64,000 nucleotides of DNA from Vibrio marisflavi CECT 7928 (GCF_921294215.1 NZ_CAKLDM010000002.1:744001-808000); one strand, 5' to 3'. Positions 38,912-50,055 are shown, numbered from the stretch's first letter. Made by a program: numbers and translations. The notes: generated by a model not told the origin, from the letters alone.

Positions 38912-39702
38912 TTCGCTTACAAGATATCCAAGTGACTTTTAATGCAGGTACTATCTTGGAAAACAAAGCGCTGAAAGGTGTCTCACTGGATGTCCCTGAG
39001 CATCAATTTCTAACGGTAATTGGTTCAAATGGGGCGGGTAAGTCTACATTATTGGGTGCTGTCACTGGTGAAACACCTATGGCGGGTGGACGAGTTATCA
39101 TCGATGAGACAGACGTAACGAGACAAAATGTTGCTCAGAGAGCCAAACAGTGCGCAAGGGTGTTTCAAGACCCGTTGGCGGGTACATGTGGTGACTTGAC
39201 CATTGAAGAGAACATGGCGCTGGCGTATATGCGTGGAAAACGCCGAAGCTGGGGGCTAGCCCTTTCTTCTAAGCGTCGCAAGCTGTTTAAAGAGCGTATT
39301 AGTATACTAGGACTTGGCCTTGAAGATAGGCTAGGAGATAGCATTGGCCTACTGTCTGGTGGTCAGCGCCAAGCCGTTAGCTTAGTAATGGCTACACTAT
39401 CCGAAAGTAAGTTACTACTATTAGATGAGCATACAGCAGCATTGGATCCAAGAATGGCTGCATTTATTATCAATCTTACCAAAACCATAGTGCAGGAGTT
39501 TAACCTAACGGTGCTTATGGTTACTCACTCGATGAAAGATGCGTTAGCGTGTGGTAACCGAACTATTATGTTGCACCAAGGTGAAATTGTGTTGGATGTC
39601 GCCGGGGAGCAAAGAGAAAATATGCAGGTTCCTGATCTACTTGAAATGTTCTCAAAAGTGCGAGGTGAAGAACTGGCTGATGATAGCTTGCTTCTAAACT
39701 AG
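38908..39702 (+). CDS. ABC transporter ATP-binding protein (TrpZ-like)
   Basis: The 264-residue ATPase subunit of the importer. Walker A GSNGAGKST near residues 39-47, Q-loop VFQDPLAG, signature LSGGQRQAVSLVMA (LSGGQ), Walker B LLLLDEHTAALD, and the switch His in VTHSMKDAL. The D of the usual LLLDEPTAALD is retained, with His replacing Pro. It overlaps the permease gene by 4 bases. Confidence 0.95.
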   Translation: MIRLQDIQVTFNAGTILENKALKGVSLDVPEHQFLTVIGSNGAGKSTLLGAVTGETPMAGGRVIIDETDVTRQNVAQRAKQCARVFQDPLAGTCGDLTIEENMALAYMRGKRRSWGLALSSKRRKLFKERISILGLGLEDRLGDSIGLLSGGQRQAVSLVMATLSESKLLLLDEHTAALDPRMAAFIINLTKTIVQEFNLTVLMVTHSMKDALACGNRTIMLHQGEIVLDVAGEQRENMQVPDLLEMFSKVRGEELADDSLLLN

Positions 39703-39759
39703 TAGGTAGAGAATACTTGGCAGGGCAAACTGTGTTTTGATTGTGAACGTTTGGTAGCA

Positions 39760-39787
39760 AAGTCCCTTCGGTTGAAGGGCCTTTTTA
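39760..39787. terminator. Terminator between the ABC operon and dusC
   Basis: CCCTTC/GAAGGG stem with a 4-nt loop, followed by CCTTTTTAG on the plus strand, between convergent genes. Best for the ABC operon. Confidence 0.75.
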
Positions 39788-39809
39788 GTAGAGTCTGTTT
39801 TAAATTCGT

Positions 39810-40769
39810 CTATGTTGTCGGTTGTAACATCGAATCTTTGTAGCGCTGGATATGTTCGACAATTGGCGCTGCCTTATTGTAGGTTCGGATCTCTCTAAAT
39901 AAGTTTGCGGCTTCAGAGTATTCTTGGCGTAAATATGAAAACCATTGCTTCACGCGATTTGGATAGTACAACCCTTTGTCTCCCTTCATTTCGTATTGAG
40001 AATAAAGGAGCAGAAGGTCAACTACATCATTCCATGGCATTACAGGCTGGTTATACTTAACCACATTGCCTAAATTTGGCACGTTGAATGCGCCGCGGCA
40101 AACCATAAGTGAGTCGATTCCAGTCGTTTCAATACATGCTTGTCCATCTGCATGTGACCAGATCTCCCCGTTTGCAGTTAGCGGGATGGAAATACGCTGT
40201 CGTATTTTATCGATATATGGCCACTTAATTTCACTTGCTTTGTACCCATCGGTTTTAGTGCGAGCGTGGACAGTTAATCCGTTCGCGCCAGCTTGTTGAA
40301 TAGCGTCTGCAATTTCGTAGCAATCTTCGGGGTTTTCCCAGCCAAGGCGAATTTTGGCGGTGACAGGTACTGTGTCTGTTACGGCTTCTCGGCAGGCTTT
40401 CACAACCTGATAGATGACCTCAGGATGTTGCAGTAGGGCGGCGCCACCTTTACTTTTATTTACAAGCTTTGCAGGACAGCCAAAATTTATATCGACCCCT
40501 TTTGCTCCGAGACTTTCAGCTCTTACTGCGTTTTCAGCCATCCATTTAGGATCCTGGCCTAGTAGCTGAATGTGTACTGGAGTGCCGCTTTTTGTTTGGG
40601 AACCTTGTTTAAGTTCAGGACAAAGGCGATAAAAGACATGTTCAGGTAGAAGCTGATCGACAACTCGAACAAACTCAGTGACACATAGATCATAGTCATT
40701 TATATCCGTTAGGATCTCACGCATTAGGTGATCTAATACGCCTTCCATAGGGCCTAAAACTACACGCAT
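39810..40769 (-). CDS. dusC: tRNA-dihydrouridine(16) synthase DusC
   Basis: FMN-dependent reductase that makes dihydrouridine at position 16 of tRNAs. The 319-residue TIM-barrel protein starts MRVVLGPMEGVLDHLMRE and has the active-site Cys in DINFGCPAKLVNKSKGGAAL, plus the FMN-phosphate region NGEIW and MVCRGAFNVP. The sequence around MEGVLD distinguishes DusC from DusA and DusB. It is monocistronic and convergent with the ABC operon. Confidence 0.94.
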   Translation of the reverse strand: MRVVLGPMEGVLDHLMREILTDINDYDLCVTEFVRVVDQLLPEHVFYRLCPELKQGSQTKSGTPVHIQLLGQDPKWMAENAVRAESLGAKGVDINFGCPAKLVNKSKGGAALLQHPEVIYQVVKACREAVTDTVPVTAKIRLGWENPEDCYEIADAIQQAGANGLTVHARTKTDGYKASEIKWPYIDKIRQRISIPLTANGEIWSHADGQACIETTGIDSLMVCRGAFNVPNLGNVVKYNQPVMPWNDVVDLLLLYSQYEMKGDKGLYYPNRVKQWFSYLRQEYSEAANLFREIRTYNKAAPIVEHIQRYKDSMLQPTT

Positions 40770-40979
40770 TTTATGTTTGCCTTACTTAACTATGACACTG
40801 AGAAATTGTGAAGAGGCAGATTGTAGTGGTAGCAATAGGAAATGTCACGAATCATTGAGTAATTGAATGAGCGATTCTATTGGCAATGAAGAGTCGAAAC
40901 TATTTCTGCTATAAACGCGCATCATCGAGATGTTTGTGGGTATAATGCCCGCGACTCTATCCTAAAAATGAAGATCATA

Positions 40980-41597
40980 ATGACGTATCAAGTAATAGAA
41001 TTAAAAGAGAGTAATATTTCTCAATCCGAGTTTTTTATTGAAGGATTGGTACTAGCATCCAATTTTGCTACAAAACCCTTAGCCCCAGAAAGTTGGTTGG
41101 CGAGCCTTTTTGGAAACGAAGCATCTGTAACTATCAAAGATGAAGTCGTCGGCCAGATTAATAAGCAATACGTTCAGCTACAATCTAACAGTTATCAAGT
41201 TGCTGATATTATTGATGTAAAGAGCCAGCCTGAACAATTGTCTCAGTTTGCTGAAGGCTTCATGACTTTATGGCCGTTGATAGAGCAGCAATGGCAACAA
41301 GAGCAAATCAACGATGGTGCATTGCGCATGATGCAAGCGCTTCTTACGACGTTTATGTTAGCTCTAGATGAAGAGAAAACTCGTGAGCAGATGAAGCAAG
41401 TAGGTTATGAAGCGCCACCTGAACTAAAAGATCTGTTACCTCAATTGGACGTGATGATCAGCGAAGTAGCGATGGCTGCTGATGAGCTGATGACAGGAAA
41501 CAAAAGCCAACAAGTTAACCCATACAAAGACGTCGGTCGCAACGATGTTTGTGTTTGTGGAAGCGGAGAGAAATTTAAACAGTGTTGTGGTAAATAA
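40980..41597 (+). CDS. YecA/UPF0149 family protein with C-terminal SEC-C zinc motif
   Basis: A 205-residue protein with a YgfB/YecA (UPF0149) helical domain followed by a SEC-C motif at the extreme C-terminus (VGRNDVCVCGSGEKFKQCCGK), which binds zinc in SecA and contacts ribosomes or SecB. E. coli YecA has the same two-part design. The start is uncertain: ATG 40980 (MTYQVIELKES) or ATG 40968, with no decisive Shine-Dalgarno for either; a TATAAT box is at 40941-40946. Confidence 0.85.
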   Translation: MTYQVIELKESNISQSEFFIEGLVLASNFATKPLAPESWLASLFGNEASVTIKDEVVGQINKQYVQLQSNSYQVADIIDVKSQPEQLSQFAEGFMTLWPLIEQQWQQEQINDGALRMMQALLTTFMLALDEEKTREQMKQVGYEAPPELKDLLPQLDVMISEVAMAADELMTGNKSQQVNPYKDVGRNDVCVCGSGEKFKQCCGK

Positions 41598-41689
41598 TTC
41601 GAACTATTTTCGTTATTTTCATTCCTACTAAGAAAGGAAATGGATTTTGAAATAGTCGTTGTTTTAGTGATGAATTTGGAGCTCAATGA

Positions 41690-42292
41690 ATGAAAAAAAT
41701 GTACGGTTTGCTGTTTCTGTTTTTCAGCTTTTCAGTGTTTGCCTCACCAAAAGATGTATTGAATACTCGTCTAGCTATGAATAAGGGCTTCACGGCTGAT
41801 TTTACACAAAAGGTCATTAGTCCCGATGGTGAAGTTCTTATGCAAGGCAAAGGGACAGTAGAAATTGCAAGGCCGAATATGTTTCGTTGGGCGACAACAT
41901 CTCCAGAAGAGAACCTATTAGTATCGAATGGGAAGGCTTTATGGTACTACACACCTTCTCTTCAACAAGTGACGATCTACAACCAGCAGAAAGCGACAGC
42001 TCAAACACCTTTTATACTGCTGACACGAAACCAGCCAAGTGATTGGGATCATTATAAAGTCACGCAAGATGGCAACTTGTTTACACTGACATCAACCGAT
42101 AAGGACTCGACCCAAGGGGTTTATCAAATTGATATTACAGGGAAAGGTATAGTCAAAGATTTTAATGTTCGCCAACAGGATGGGCAGCAAAGCTTATTCG
42201 CCTTTGAGAATGTGAAGCTGAAAACACCTAGCGTTGGTCAATTTAACTTTACCGTGCCAAAAGACGTACAAGTTGATGATCAAAGGAACTAA
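41690..42292 (+). CDS. lolA: Outer-membrane lipoprotein carrier protein LolA
   Basis: Periplasmic chaperone that ferries lipoproteins from LolCDE to LolB. A signal peptide ([17 protein letters not shown]) is cleaved before SPKDVLN; the conserved [16 protein letters not shown] and [14 protein letters not shown] segments of the unclosed beta-barrel are present. 200 residues. rarA starts 2 bases after its stop, so the two are coupled. Confidence 0.96.
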   Translation: MKKMYGLLFLFFSFSVFASPKDVLNTRLAMNKGFTADFTQKVISPDGEVLMQGKGTVEIARPNMFRWATTSPEENLLVSNGKALWYYTPSLQQVTIYNQQKATAQTPFILLTRNQPSDWDHYKVTQDGNLFTLTSTDKDSTQGVYQIDITGKGIVKDFNVRQQDGQQSLFAFENVKLKTPSVGQFNFTVPKDVQVDDQRN

Positions 42293-42294
42293 GT

Positions 42295-43644
42295 TTGAGT
42301 AACTACGACTTGGACTTTGCCAGCGGGGAAGATTTTCGCCCGCTGGCCGCTCGCATGAGACCGGTAACTGTCGAGCAATATATTGGACAGCAGCATATCT
42401 TAGCTCCGGGTAAGCCATTGCGCCGGGCTGTGGAATCTGGTCAGCTGCATTCTATGGTTCTGTGGGGACCACCAGGAACGGGCAAAACAACACTAGCAGA
42501 AGTGATCGCGAACTATGCAAACGCTGAAGTTGAGCGAGTTTCTGCAGTTACCTCTGGTGTTAAAGATATACGTCTCGCGATAGATAAAGCGCGAGAGAAT
42601 AAATCTGTCGGTAAACGGACGATTTTGTTTGTAGACGAGGTGCATCGATTCAATAAATCTCAACAAGATGCTTTCTTACCACACATCGAAGATGGCACTG
42701 TTACTTTTATTGGCGCTACCACAGAAAACCCTTCTTTCGAGCTCAACAACGCTCTGTTATCACGAGCAAGAGTTTATAAACTCACCTCACTGTCAAACCA
42801 AGATATTCTGCTGGCTGTTACGCAAGCGATTACAGACAAAGAACGTGGCTTAGGCGATATCGAAGCAGATATTGATGAAGGCGTGCTGGAGCGGCTTTCT
42901 GAGTTAGTCAATGGCGATGCCCGCATGTCGTTAAACTATCTAGAGCTGTTGTTTGATATGGCTGAAGAGGGGAAGGCTGGTAAAAAGCATCTTACCTTGG
43001 CGCTTTTAGCCGAAGTTGCTGGTGAAAAAGTCTCTCGTTTCGACAATAAGGGTGATATTTGGTACGACCTAATTTCTGCTGTTCACAAATCAATTCGAGG
43101 TTCGAATCCCGATGGTGCGTTGTATTGGGCAGCTAGAATGATCAGCGCCGGTTGTGATCCGTTGTATATTGCAAGAAGACTGCTTGCTATTGCTTCTGAA
43201 GATATCGGCAATGCAGACCCTAGAGCCATGCAAGTCGCCCTCGCAGCGTGGGACTGTTTTACTCGAGTTGGCCCAGCTGAAGGTGAAAGAGCTATCGCTC
43301 AAGCGATAGTGTATCTTGCTTGTGCACCCAAAAGTAATGCTGTCTATACCGCTTGGAAGCAAGCTCTTAGTGATGCGAACAACCTACCAGAATACGAAGT
43401 GCCTCATCACTTAAGAAATGCCCCTACATCTCTTATGAAAGATTTAGGGTATGGCGAAGAATATCGCTACGCTCATGATGAACCTGGAGCTTATGCTGCA
43501 GGAGAGAAATATCTTCCCCCAGAAATGGATCAAAAACGCTACTATTTCCCCACAAATCGAGGCTTGGAAACAAAAATCGGTGAGAAGTTAGATTATTTGG
43601 CTAATTTAGACGCAAAAAGCCCACAAAAGCGCTATGAAAAATAG
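42295..43644 (+). CDS. rarA: Replication-associated recombination protein RarA (MgsA)
   Basis: AAA+ ATPase of the clamp-loader family acting at stalled replication forks. The 449-residue protein starts at TTG 42295 with AAAGGAAC upstream. It has Walker [10 protein letters not shown] near residues 55-63, Walker [10 protein letters not shown], sensor 1 GATTENPSF, and the C-terminal tetramerisation domain ([19 protein letters not shown] onward). The lolA-rarA-serS order is the standard gamma-proteobacterial one. Confidence 0.96.
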   Translation: MSNYDLDFASGEDFRPLAARMRPVTVEQYIGQQHILAPGKPLRRAVESGQLHSMVLWGPPGTGKTTLAEVIANYANAEVERVSAVTSGVKDIRLAIDKARENKSVGKRTILFVDEVHRFNKSQQDAFLPHIEDGTVTFIGATTENPSFELNNALLSRARVYKLTSLSNQDILLAVTQAITDKERGLGDIEADIDEGVLERLSELVNGDARMSLNYLELLFDMAEEGKAGKKHLTLALLAEVAGEKVSRFDNKGDIWYDLISAVHKSIRGSNPDGALYWAARMISAGCDPLYIARRLLAIASEDIGNADPRAMQVALAAWDCFTRVGPAEGERAIAQAIVYLACAPKSNAVYTAWKQALSDANNLPEYEVPHHLRNAPTSLMKDLGYGEEYRYAHDEPGAYAAGEKYLPPEMDQKRYYFPTNRGLETKIGEKLDYLANLDAKSPQKRYEK

Positions 43645-43732
43645 CTGCTTTTAGTTATCTTACCGGATAAGGTTTCTGACCTTTATATCTTCAATAACGC
43701 ATAACGATTTTATGCGTTTTATCGCAACTTAA

Positions 43733-45055
<1,323 letters not shown>

Positions 45056-45074
45056 TTCACGTAACTATCTATCA

Positions 45075-45104
45075 AGAGGCTAGCAATATTGCTGGCCTTT
45101 TTTA
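45075..45104 (+). terminator. Rho-independent terminator after serS
   Basis: GGCTAGCA/TGCTGGCC stem (one G-T pair) with a 4-nt loop and a T6 tail. Confidence 0.9.
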
Positions 45105-45307
45105 TGTCTAAGATTCGATTTTAAGCTGCTTAATCGTGTACTAGAAGATTTCTAGCTATCCCTCTTTGATTCTTTATTCCTCTTTCACTTTGCATCTTAA
45201 TTACCGTAAAGCTAGACATAGTTCTCAATGTTATGACTTTTGTAAACAAAGTTATTTCATCAATGTATTATCTCTAACTCATCGGAGGTCTGACAAGGAG
45301 TTAAAGA

Positions 45308-46234
45308 GTGAAGTCTATATTATCAGTCGTATTAGTTAGTTTTCTAATAATTATTGGCCCAGTAAAGGCAGAGGAAGCAGGATACACAGAAACGAAATAC
45401 CCAATTGTACTTGTTCATGGTTTGTTTGGGTTCGATACATTAGCAGGGGTCGACTACTTTTTTGGGATACCGCAAGCGTTAACTAAGAGTGGTGCTACCG
45501 TTTATGTTGCGCAGATATCTGCAGCAAATAGTACAGAGATAAGAGGAGAACAGCTTCTACAGCAAGTTCAAGAAGTGCTCGCAATAACAGGCGCTGAGAA
45601 AGTGAATTTGATCGGCCATAGTCATGGTGGACCAACTGCTCGCTATGTTGCTTCAGTAGCGCCAGAGTTGGTAGCGTCGGTGACCAGTATTGGTGGAGTC
45701 AACAAAGGGTCACGCGTTGCAGACATATTGCGTGGCACAATTCCTGAAGATTCTATACCTGAAGGTGTGGCGGTAAAAATTACGGAGGCTTTTGTCGCCA
45801 TGATTAATCTACTATCGGGTGGTGGAGATTTGCCGCAAGATCCACTGGAAGCGCTTGCTTCACTGACTACCCAAGGTTCGCTTGAGTTCAATCAAAAATA
45901 CCCAGAAGGCGTGCCGGTTTCTGAATGTGGCGAGGGTGATTACGTTGGGACAAATGGTGTTTACTATTACTCATGGACAGGGGATAGAAACTTCACAAAT
46001 GCTTTGGACCCATCAGATGCACTGTTAGTTATCTTTGGTTTAGCGTTTGATGAACCAAATGATGGGTTAGTTGGTACTTGCAGTACGCATTTAGGAAAAG
46101 TGATTCGAGATGACTACAAAATGAATCATCTCGACGAGATCAATGGGTTGCTAGGTATTACGCATCTATTTGAAACCGATCCTAAAACACTATACCGCCA
46201 ACACGCTAATAGATTGAAGCTACAAGGACTTTAA
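45308..46234 (+). CDS. Secreted triacylglycerol lipase, family I.1 type
   Basis: A 308-residue extracellular lipase. The signal peptide (residues 1-21, cleaved after VKA) is followed by VLVHGLFGF (oxyanion hole), the nucleophile Ser105 in GHSHGG, a probable catalytic Asp in the DEPNDGLVG region, and His in MNHLDEINGL. Two Cys (SECGEGDYVG and VGTCSTHLG) match the single disulfide of Pseudomonas-type family I lipases, and the Ca2+-binding region is in place. The foldase gene follows after 3 bases, so it is a lipase/foldase operon with type II secretion expected. GACAAGGAG precedes the GTG start region. Confidence 0.93.
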   Translation: MKSILSVVLVSFLIIIGPVKAEEAGYTETKYPIVLVHGLFGFDTLAGVDYFFGIPQALTKSGATVYVAQISAANSTEIRGEQLLQQVQEVLAITGAEKVNLIGHSHGGPTARYVASVAPELVASVTSIGGVNKGSRVADILRGTIPEDSIPEGVAVKITEAFVAMINLLSGGGDLPQDPLEALASLTTQGSLEFNQKYPEGVPVSECGEGDYVGTNGVYYYSWTGDRNFTNALDPSDALLVIFGLAFDEPNDGLVGTCSTHLGKVIRDDYKMNHLDEINGLLGITHLFETDPKTLYRQHANRLKLQGL

Positions 46235-46237
46235 AAT

Positions 46238-47092
46238 ATGAAAAAGGTCGTAATATCTCTTGTTATGGTCACAGTCGTTGTTATTACGGCCTTTATTTTT
46301 ATTGATGTTGAATCACCCGAAGTAAATATAAAAGTGACTTCTCAACAGGATACAAATGTAGATGAAAGCTCAACTAAAGACACATTTGAGTATTTTTTAT
46401 CTGGGTTAGGGGAAGCAAATTTACCTGATATTAAAAAACACTTTGAGCAGTTTACACAAGAACAGAATCGTACTCGTGAAGCTAACTTAGAGCTATTTAG
46501 TCGTTATATTAAGTATCGTGAGGCTTTACAAAATCTCGATGTTCAAAACTTACGAAAATTGGATTTAGCTTCTCTAAAGCAGTTAGACCGTCAACTTTTG
46601 GACCTTCAGGAGCAATTTTTTACACTAGAGGAGAGGAAAGTACTTTTCTCTGAGGAAGCGCAATATAGACATATCGCTTTGCGCCAACTTGAGCTTCAAC
46701 AACTGGCTCAAGGAGAGCAAGACTACAATAATTTGTGGCAACAGGAGGTAGACAGTTTACCTGAAGATTTGCAAAGGAGTTATAAAAATGCGGCTTTGTT
46801 AGGGCAATTGCAAGAGAGCAATGCTTTAGAAGGCCAAGATAGGTATTTGCAACAACAGCAACTAGTAGGTTCTGAAGCCGCGAACAGACTGGAGGCACTT
46901 CAATTGAAACGAGCTGAGTTTCAAGAAAATTTCGATCACTATTCGAGTCAGCGGAAAAAAATATTAGAAGATAACTCACTTGATTTTGAAGCTCGTATCC
47001 AAGCCATTAAAGGGTTAAGAAATGAAATGTTTAGCCCCAACCAGCAGCGTCGTGTCATCGCTTTGGAGTCTATGTACGACCAGAGTCAGTAG
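46238..47092 (+). CDS. Lipase-specific foldase (lipase chaperone)
   Basis: A 284-residue steric chaperone anchored by one N-terminal transmembrane helix (VVISLVMVTVVVITAFIFI) with the rest in the periplasm. It is largely helical and Gln/Leu-rich, as in the crystallised Burkholderia foldase. The family motif Rx(x)FDY(F/C)L(S/T)A appears here as KDTFEYFLSG (residues 47-56), with Lys for Arg, Glu for Asp and Gly for Ala. It is required to fold the lipase encoded 3 bases upstream. Confidence 0.9.
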   Translation: MKKVVISLVMVTVVVITAFIFIDVESPEVNIKVTSQQDTNVDESSTKDTFEYFLSGLGEANLPDIKKHFEQFTQEQNRTREANLELFSRYIKYREALQNLDVQNLRKLDLASLKQLDRQLLDLQEQFFTLEERKVLFSEEAQYRHIALRQLELQQLAQGEQDYNNLWQQEVDSLPEDLQRSYKNAALLGQLQESNALEGQDRYLQQQQLVGSEAANRLEALQLKRAEFQENFDHYSSQRKKILEDNSLDFEARIQAIKGLRNEMFSPNQQRRVIALESMYDQSQ

Positions 47093-47436
47093 TTTCTTTA
47101 ATAAATTTTCATAGATTAAAGCTTAGTTTTCTAACTTATAACGTTTATTTTATGGTGTGGGTGACTATATAAATTATAGGTTAGGAATTTCCTTACTATT
47201 TAGTTGCTTAAGGAAATCTTATAAAACACTATCCTTTGCCTTATATTAGTTAAAAATTGAATATTCCCAATAGGCTTTAATGGTGTCTTATAAATTATTG
47301 TTGAAGGTCTTATGATAATTAGGCTATTCTCACACACAATAGTTATATAAAGCCTTTCATTGCTGAAATATATACGTTGCCAATTAAATACTGCCCGAAT
47401 TTATATTTTCTTTATAGAACTTTTTATTGAGGCAGA
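47093..47436. other. 344-bp A/T-rich intergenic region
   Basis: No open frame is seen. One 9-bp dyad ATTTCCTTA/TAAGGAAAT (47187-47217, 13-nt loop) without a U-tract could be an operator or a weak terminator after the foldase gene. Nothing else stands out. Confidence 0.5.
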
Positions 47437-48084
47437 ATGTGGAATATTACTATGAATAAGTTTTCTGATTTTGAAGGTGTTGTGGAGTCTTTCGACCAGA
47501 TTCGCCAGCAGCTAGGTGAAGTCGCACCGGCGGTTAAAAACAAAGTATTAAGTCAGCTTGATGAAGTATGTGAGTCTTTCATTCAACTCTCTCCGTTTGT
47601 CGTTATTGGAACTTCTGGAAGTCAAGGACAGTCGTTGTCACCTAAAGGTGATCCAGCAGGTTTTGTGAAAATCCTAAGCCCTAACTATATTGCTATACCC
47701 GACCGTCCAGGTAACCGACGTGCAGACACTTTTGAAAACTTGCTAGAAAACCCTAAGATCGGACTAATGTTTGTCGTTCCAGGCAAAGCTGAGACACTTA
47801 GAATTAGTGGTGAAGCCCGGATAGTGACAGACAAGAAAGTCACTCAAAGTATGGAAGTCAGAGGTCATGTACCGGAATTCGCTATCGTTGTTCACATCGA
47901 AAGCGCATTTATACATTGTCCTAAATGTATGCAGCGATCAAAATTATGGAAGCCAGACTTTTGGCAAGATAGCTCTCATTTGGACTCTATAGGTGAAGCG
48001 ATGATTAAGCACGCAAAACTAGATATTTCACCAGAGGTGCTGGACGCAATCGCCGAAAAAGAAGGCTTGAAGAAGCTGTACTAA
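47437..48084 (+). CDS. PPOX-class FMN-dependent flavoprotein
   Basis: A 215-residue protein of the pyridoxamine-5'-phosphate-oxidase-like split-barrel superfamily, in the MSMEG_1061-type subgroup. Seen: PFVVIGTSGSQGQSLSPKGDPAGFVK, IAIPDRPGNRRADTFENLLENPKIGLMFVVPG (FMN site) and the C-terminal HCPKCMQRSKLWKP segment. Members bind FMN or related flavins; the substrate is unknown. GAGGCAGA precedes ATG 47437; an internal ATG at 47452 is also possible. Confidence 0.85.
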   Translation: MWNITMNKFSDFEGVVESFDQIRQQLGEVAPAVKNKVLSQLDEVCESFIQLSPFVVIGTSGSQGQSLSPKGDPAGFVKILSPNYIAIPDRPGNRRADTFENLLENPKIGLMFVVPGKAETLRISGEARIVTDKKVTQSMEVRGHVPEFAIVVHIESAFIHCPKCMQRSKLWKPDFWQDSSHLDSIGEAMIKHAKLDISPEVLDAIAEKEGLKKLY

Positions 48085-48120
48085 TCCATTGGTTTCATGG
48101 TGATTGCACCATTGTTGATA

Positions 48121-48156
48121 TCCACTTAGCGGACTAACCTCTACGAGCTAAGTGGA
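48121..48156. terminator. Hairpin between the flavoprotein gene and ychJ
   Basis: TCCACTTAGC/GCTAAGTGGA perfect 10-bp stem with a 16-nt loop between convergent genes. No T-run follows on either side, so termination activity is uncertain. Confidence 0.4.
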
Positions 48157-48181
48157 TTCGAGCGTTCACGTATCAGGGTCT

Positions 48182-48667
48182 TTAACCGCAGCATTTCTTA
48201 AACTTTTTTCCACTACCGCATAGGCAAGGGTCATTTCGTCCTGGCTTTTTCGCTAAAATAGGGGCTGGTTTATCTAGCTCTTCAGGAAAAGTGCCGTCAA
48301 TATAGTACCAAAGGCCATCTTCTCTGATAAAGCGCGAGCGCTCTTGTAAGCAAAGCTCTTGCCCATTATCACTAAGGAACGCTTGAAAGGTCACGAAGCC
48401 CTCATCTTCTTGGATACCTTCTTCGCTTGAAACAACGTTGAGTCGTATCCAGTTGCTATTGACTGACTCGGCTATTTGTTGAGTTTGTGCTTTAGCGTTG
48501 CAATCTGGGTGATAAGTTTGGACAACAAATTCAACCAAACCCAATACATGAGCTGAGTAGCGAGAACGCATGAGTTGTTCTGGGGTGCTTGCTTTAGAGT
48601 GATCGTTGTGGATTGGTTCGCAGCAAGAAGAATAAGGAAGCGAGCTCCCACATGGGCATAAATTCAT
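48182..48667 (-). CDS. YchJ family protein with SEC-C motifs
   Basis: A 161-residue UPF0225/YchJ protein with zinc-binding SEC-C motifs at both ends (MNLCPCGSSLPYSSCCEP and GRNDPCLCGSGKKFKKCCG) flanking an NTF2-like domain (PEQLMRSRYSAHVLGLVEFVVQTYHP). The function is unknown; the zinc motifs suggest contact with nucleic acid or the translation/export machinery. Confidence 0.9.
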   Translation of the reverse strand: MNLCPCGSSLPYSSCCEPIHNDHSKASTPEQLMRSRYSAHVLGLVEFVVQTYHPDCNAKAQTQQIAESVNSNWIRLNVVSSEEGIQEDEGFVTFQAFLSDNGQELCLQERSRFIREDGLWYYIDGTFPEELDKPAPILAKKPGRNDPCLCGSGKKFKKCCG

Positions 48668-48736
48668 AAGATGCTTAGCTTAGGAAAAATAAATTACGCT
48701 AAGTGTAGGGAGCGATAAAAAAGTTGCAATAGGAAT

Positions 48737-49957
48737 TTAAGAAACAACAGATAGAAGTTCAGTAGTCCAGACCAAGGCTTCTTGATAGCTTTCCGTGAGA
48801 TCTGCTTCGCTAAGGTTGATGCTAGAAGCGATTTCATTGATTTTGTTCCATTCCGCTTTTTCATATGCAATGGATAAAGTGAGAATAGAACCTAGAAACC
48901 CCTCGCCATTTACCAAAGCGTCTTTAACGGATTCTTCTATTGGCATTTCATCAACAAGAACCTCAAGTGGCTGATCAAGCAAGCTATCCAACAAAGAGAA
49001 CATACCTGTCAGAAAAGCAGCGCCTTCGTCTGATTCAGCATTGGATTTACACTTTGCGTAGATCAGTTCGCAGTGTCTTGCTCGTTGAATTGAAAGGCTA
49101 TACAGGTAATCTGGCTTGGTGTTTTCCGTTGAGGCAATCGCTACAAGTGAGACAAACTTTCTTAGTCGCTTTTCGCCCAGATAAACAAGTGCTTGCTTAA
49201 ATGATTGAATTTTTGTGCGAACATAAACTGAAGAGTTGACGTAAGTGAGCAGCTTATAAGAAAGAGAAACGTCTTTGGACACTAACTTCTCGATAGCCGC
49301 GTAGTTGATGTTTGGCTTAGCTATTTCTTTGCAGAGATTTACTATTGTTAGAAACGAAGGCTCCAACGATTTCTTTTGGATCATCTCTGGTCGACTAAAA
49401 AAGTAACCTTGAAAATAGTCGAAGCCTGCTTGTTTGGCTTCGTCAAACTCTTCATGAGTTTCAACTTTCTCTGCAAGAAACTTTAGGTTTAGATCTTTAA
49501 CACTACGCATAAACGTCTTGGCACGAAGTATCGATATAATCTTAATGTCGAATTTAATAATTGAAATATAGGGATAAAATGGCTTCCACGCTGGAGCAGG
49601 TACAAAGTCGTCTAGCGCCATAGTATAGCCTAGTTTGGACATCTCCTTAACCGCTTCAAGTAGTTGGATAGTCGGCTCACAGTCTTCTAAGATCTCGACC
49701 ACTAAGCTTTCTGAAGGGAACAATGTTGGAATTCGATTAAGTAGGCTTTTATATGGAAAATTAACGAATCCTAGGTGGTTGCCTAGAGTTTTATAGTGAG
49801 TAGACAAGAAGTGATCGGAAAGAAGCCTACTTGTTGCTAACTCGGGATCAATCTCTGGGAAGGTGTTATTTGGACCGTCTCGGAATAATACTTCATATCC
49901 GATAGTTTTTTTCTTACGATCCAAAATTGGTTGCCTAGCTATGTATGAATATTTCAA
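48737..49957 (-). CDS. EAL-HDOD signalling protein
   Basis: A 406-residue cytoplasmic protein with an N-terminal EAL-type domain (about 1-205) and a C-terminal HDOD domain (about 206-390), as in the YuxH/CdgJ group. The EAL signature is EVLFR; most catalytic positions remain (VNF, VVEILED, ALDDF, KFD, AEKVET, QGYFFSRP), but the loop after the Asp pair is DDFV rather than DDFG. It may therefore be a weak c-di-GMP phosphodiesterase or only a c-di-GMP receptor. HDOD domains often link such proteins to motility control. It is the last gene of a reverse-strand run with lpxH and ppiB. Confidence 0.88.
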   Translation of the reverse strand: MKYSYIARQPILDRKKKTIGYEVLFRDGPNNTFPEIDPELATSRLLSDHFLSTHYKTLGNHLGFVNFPYKSLLNRIPTLFPSESLVVEILEDCEPTIQLLEAVKEMSKLGYTMALDDFVPAPAWKPFYPYISIIKFDIKIISILRAKTFMRSVKDLNLKFLAEKVETHEEFDEAKQAGFDYFQGYFFSRPEMIQKKSLEPSFLTIVNLCKEIAKPNINYAAIEKLVSKDVSLSYKLLTYVNSSVYVRTKIQSFKQALVYLGEKRLRKFVSLVAIASTENTKPDYLYSLSIQRARHCELIYAKCKSNAESDEGAAFLTGMFSLLDSLLDQPLEVLVDEMPIEESVKDALVNGEGFLGSILTLSIAYEKAEWNKINEIASSINLSEADLTESYQEALVWTTELLSVVS

Positions 49958-50055
49958 GTCGACGTTACTTATTTTTGTTAGAGAGTTTACTCGAAAAAGT
50001 CACTCAAATTTATGTAATACTGCTAGCCGTGAATCCGAGGCTAACTCAATGTAAT

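Noticed and set aside
39408..39440. His instead of Pro in the Walker B region of the ABC ATPase (DEHTAALD) as a defect
   Set aside because: The catalytic Glu and D-loop are intact and the same variant is usual in this ABC subfamily, so it is not evidence of inactivity.
43096..43112. tRNA T-arm-like GGTTCGAATCCCG on the plus strand
   Set aside because: It lies inside the conserved RarA coding sequence (IRGSNPDG) and no tRNA fold or att duplicate of the tRNA-Arg 3' end surrounds it.
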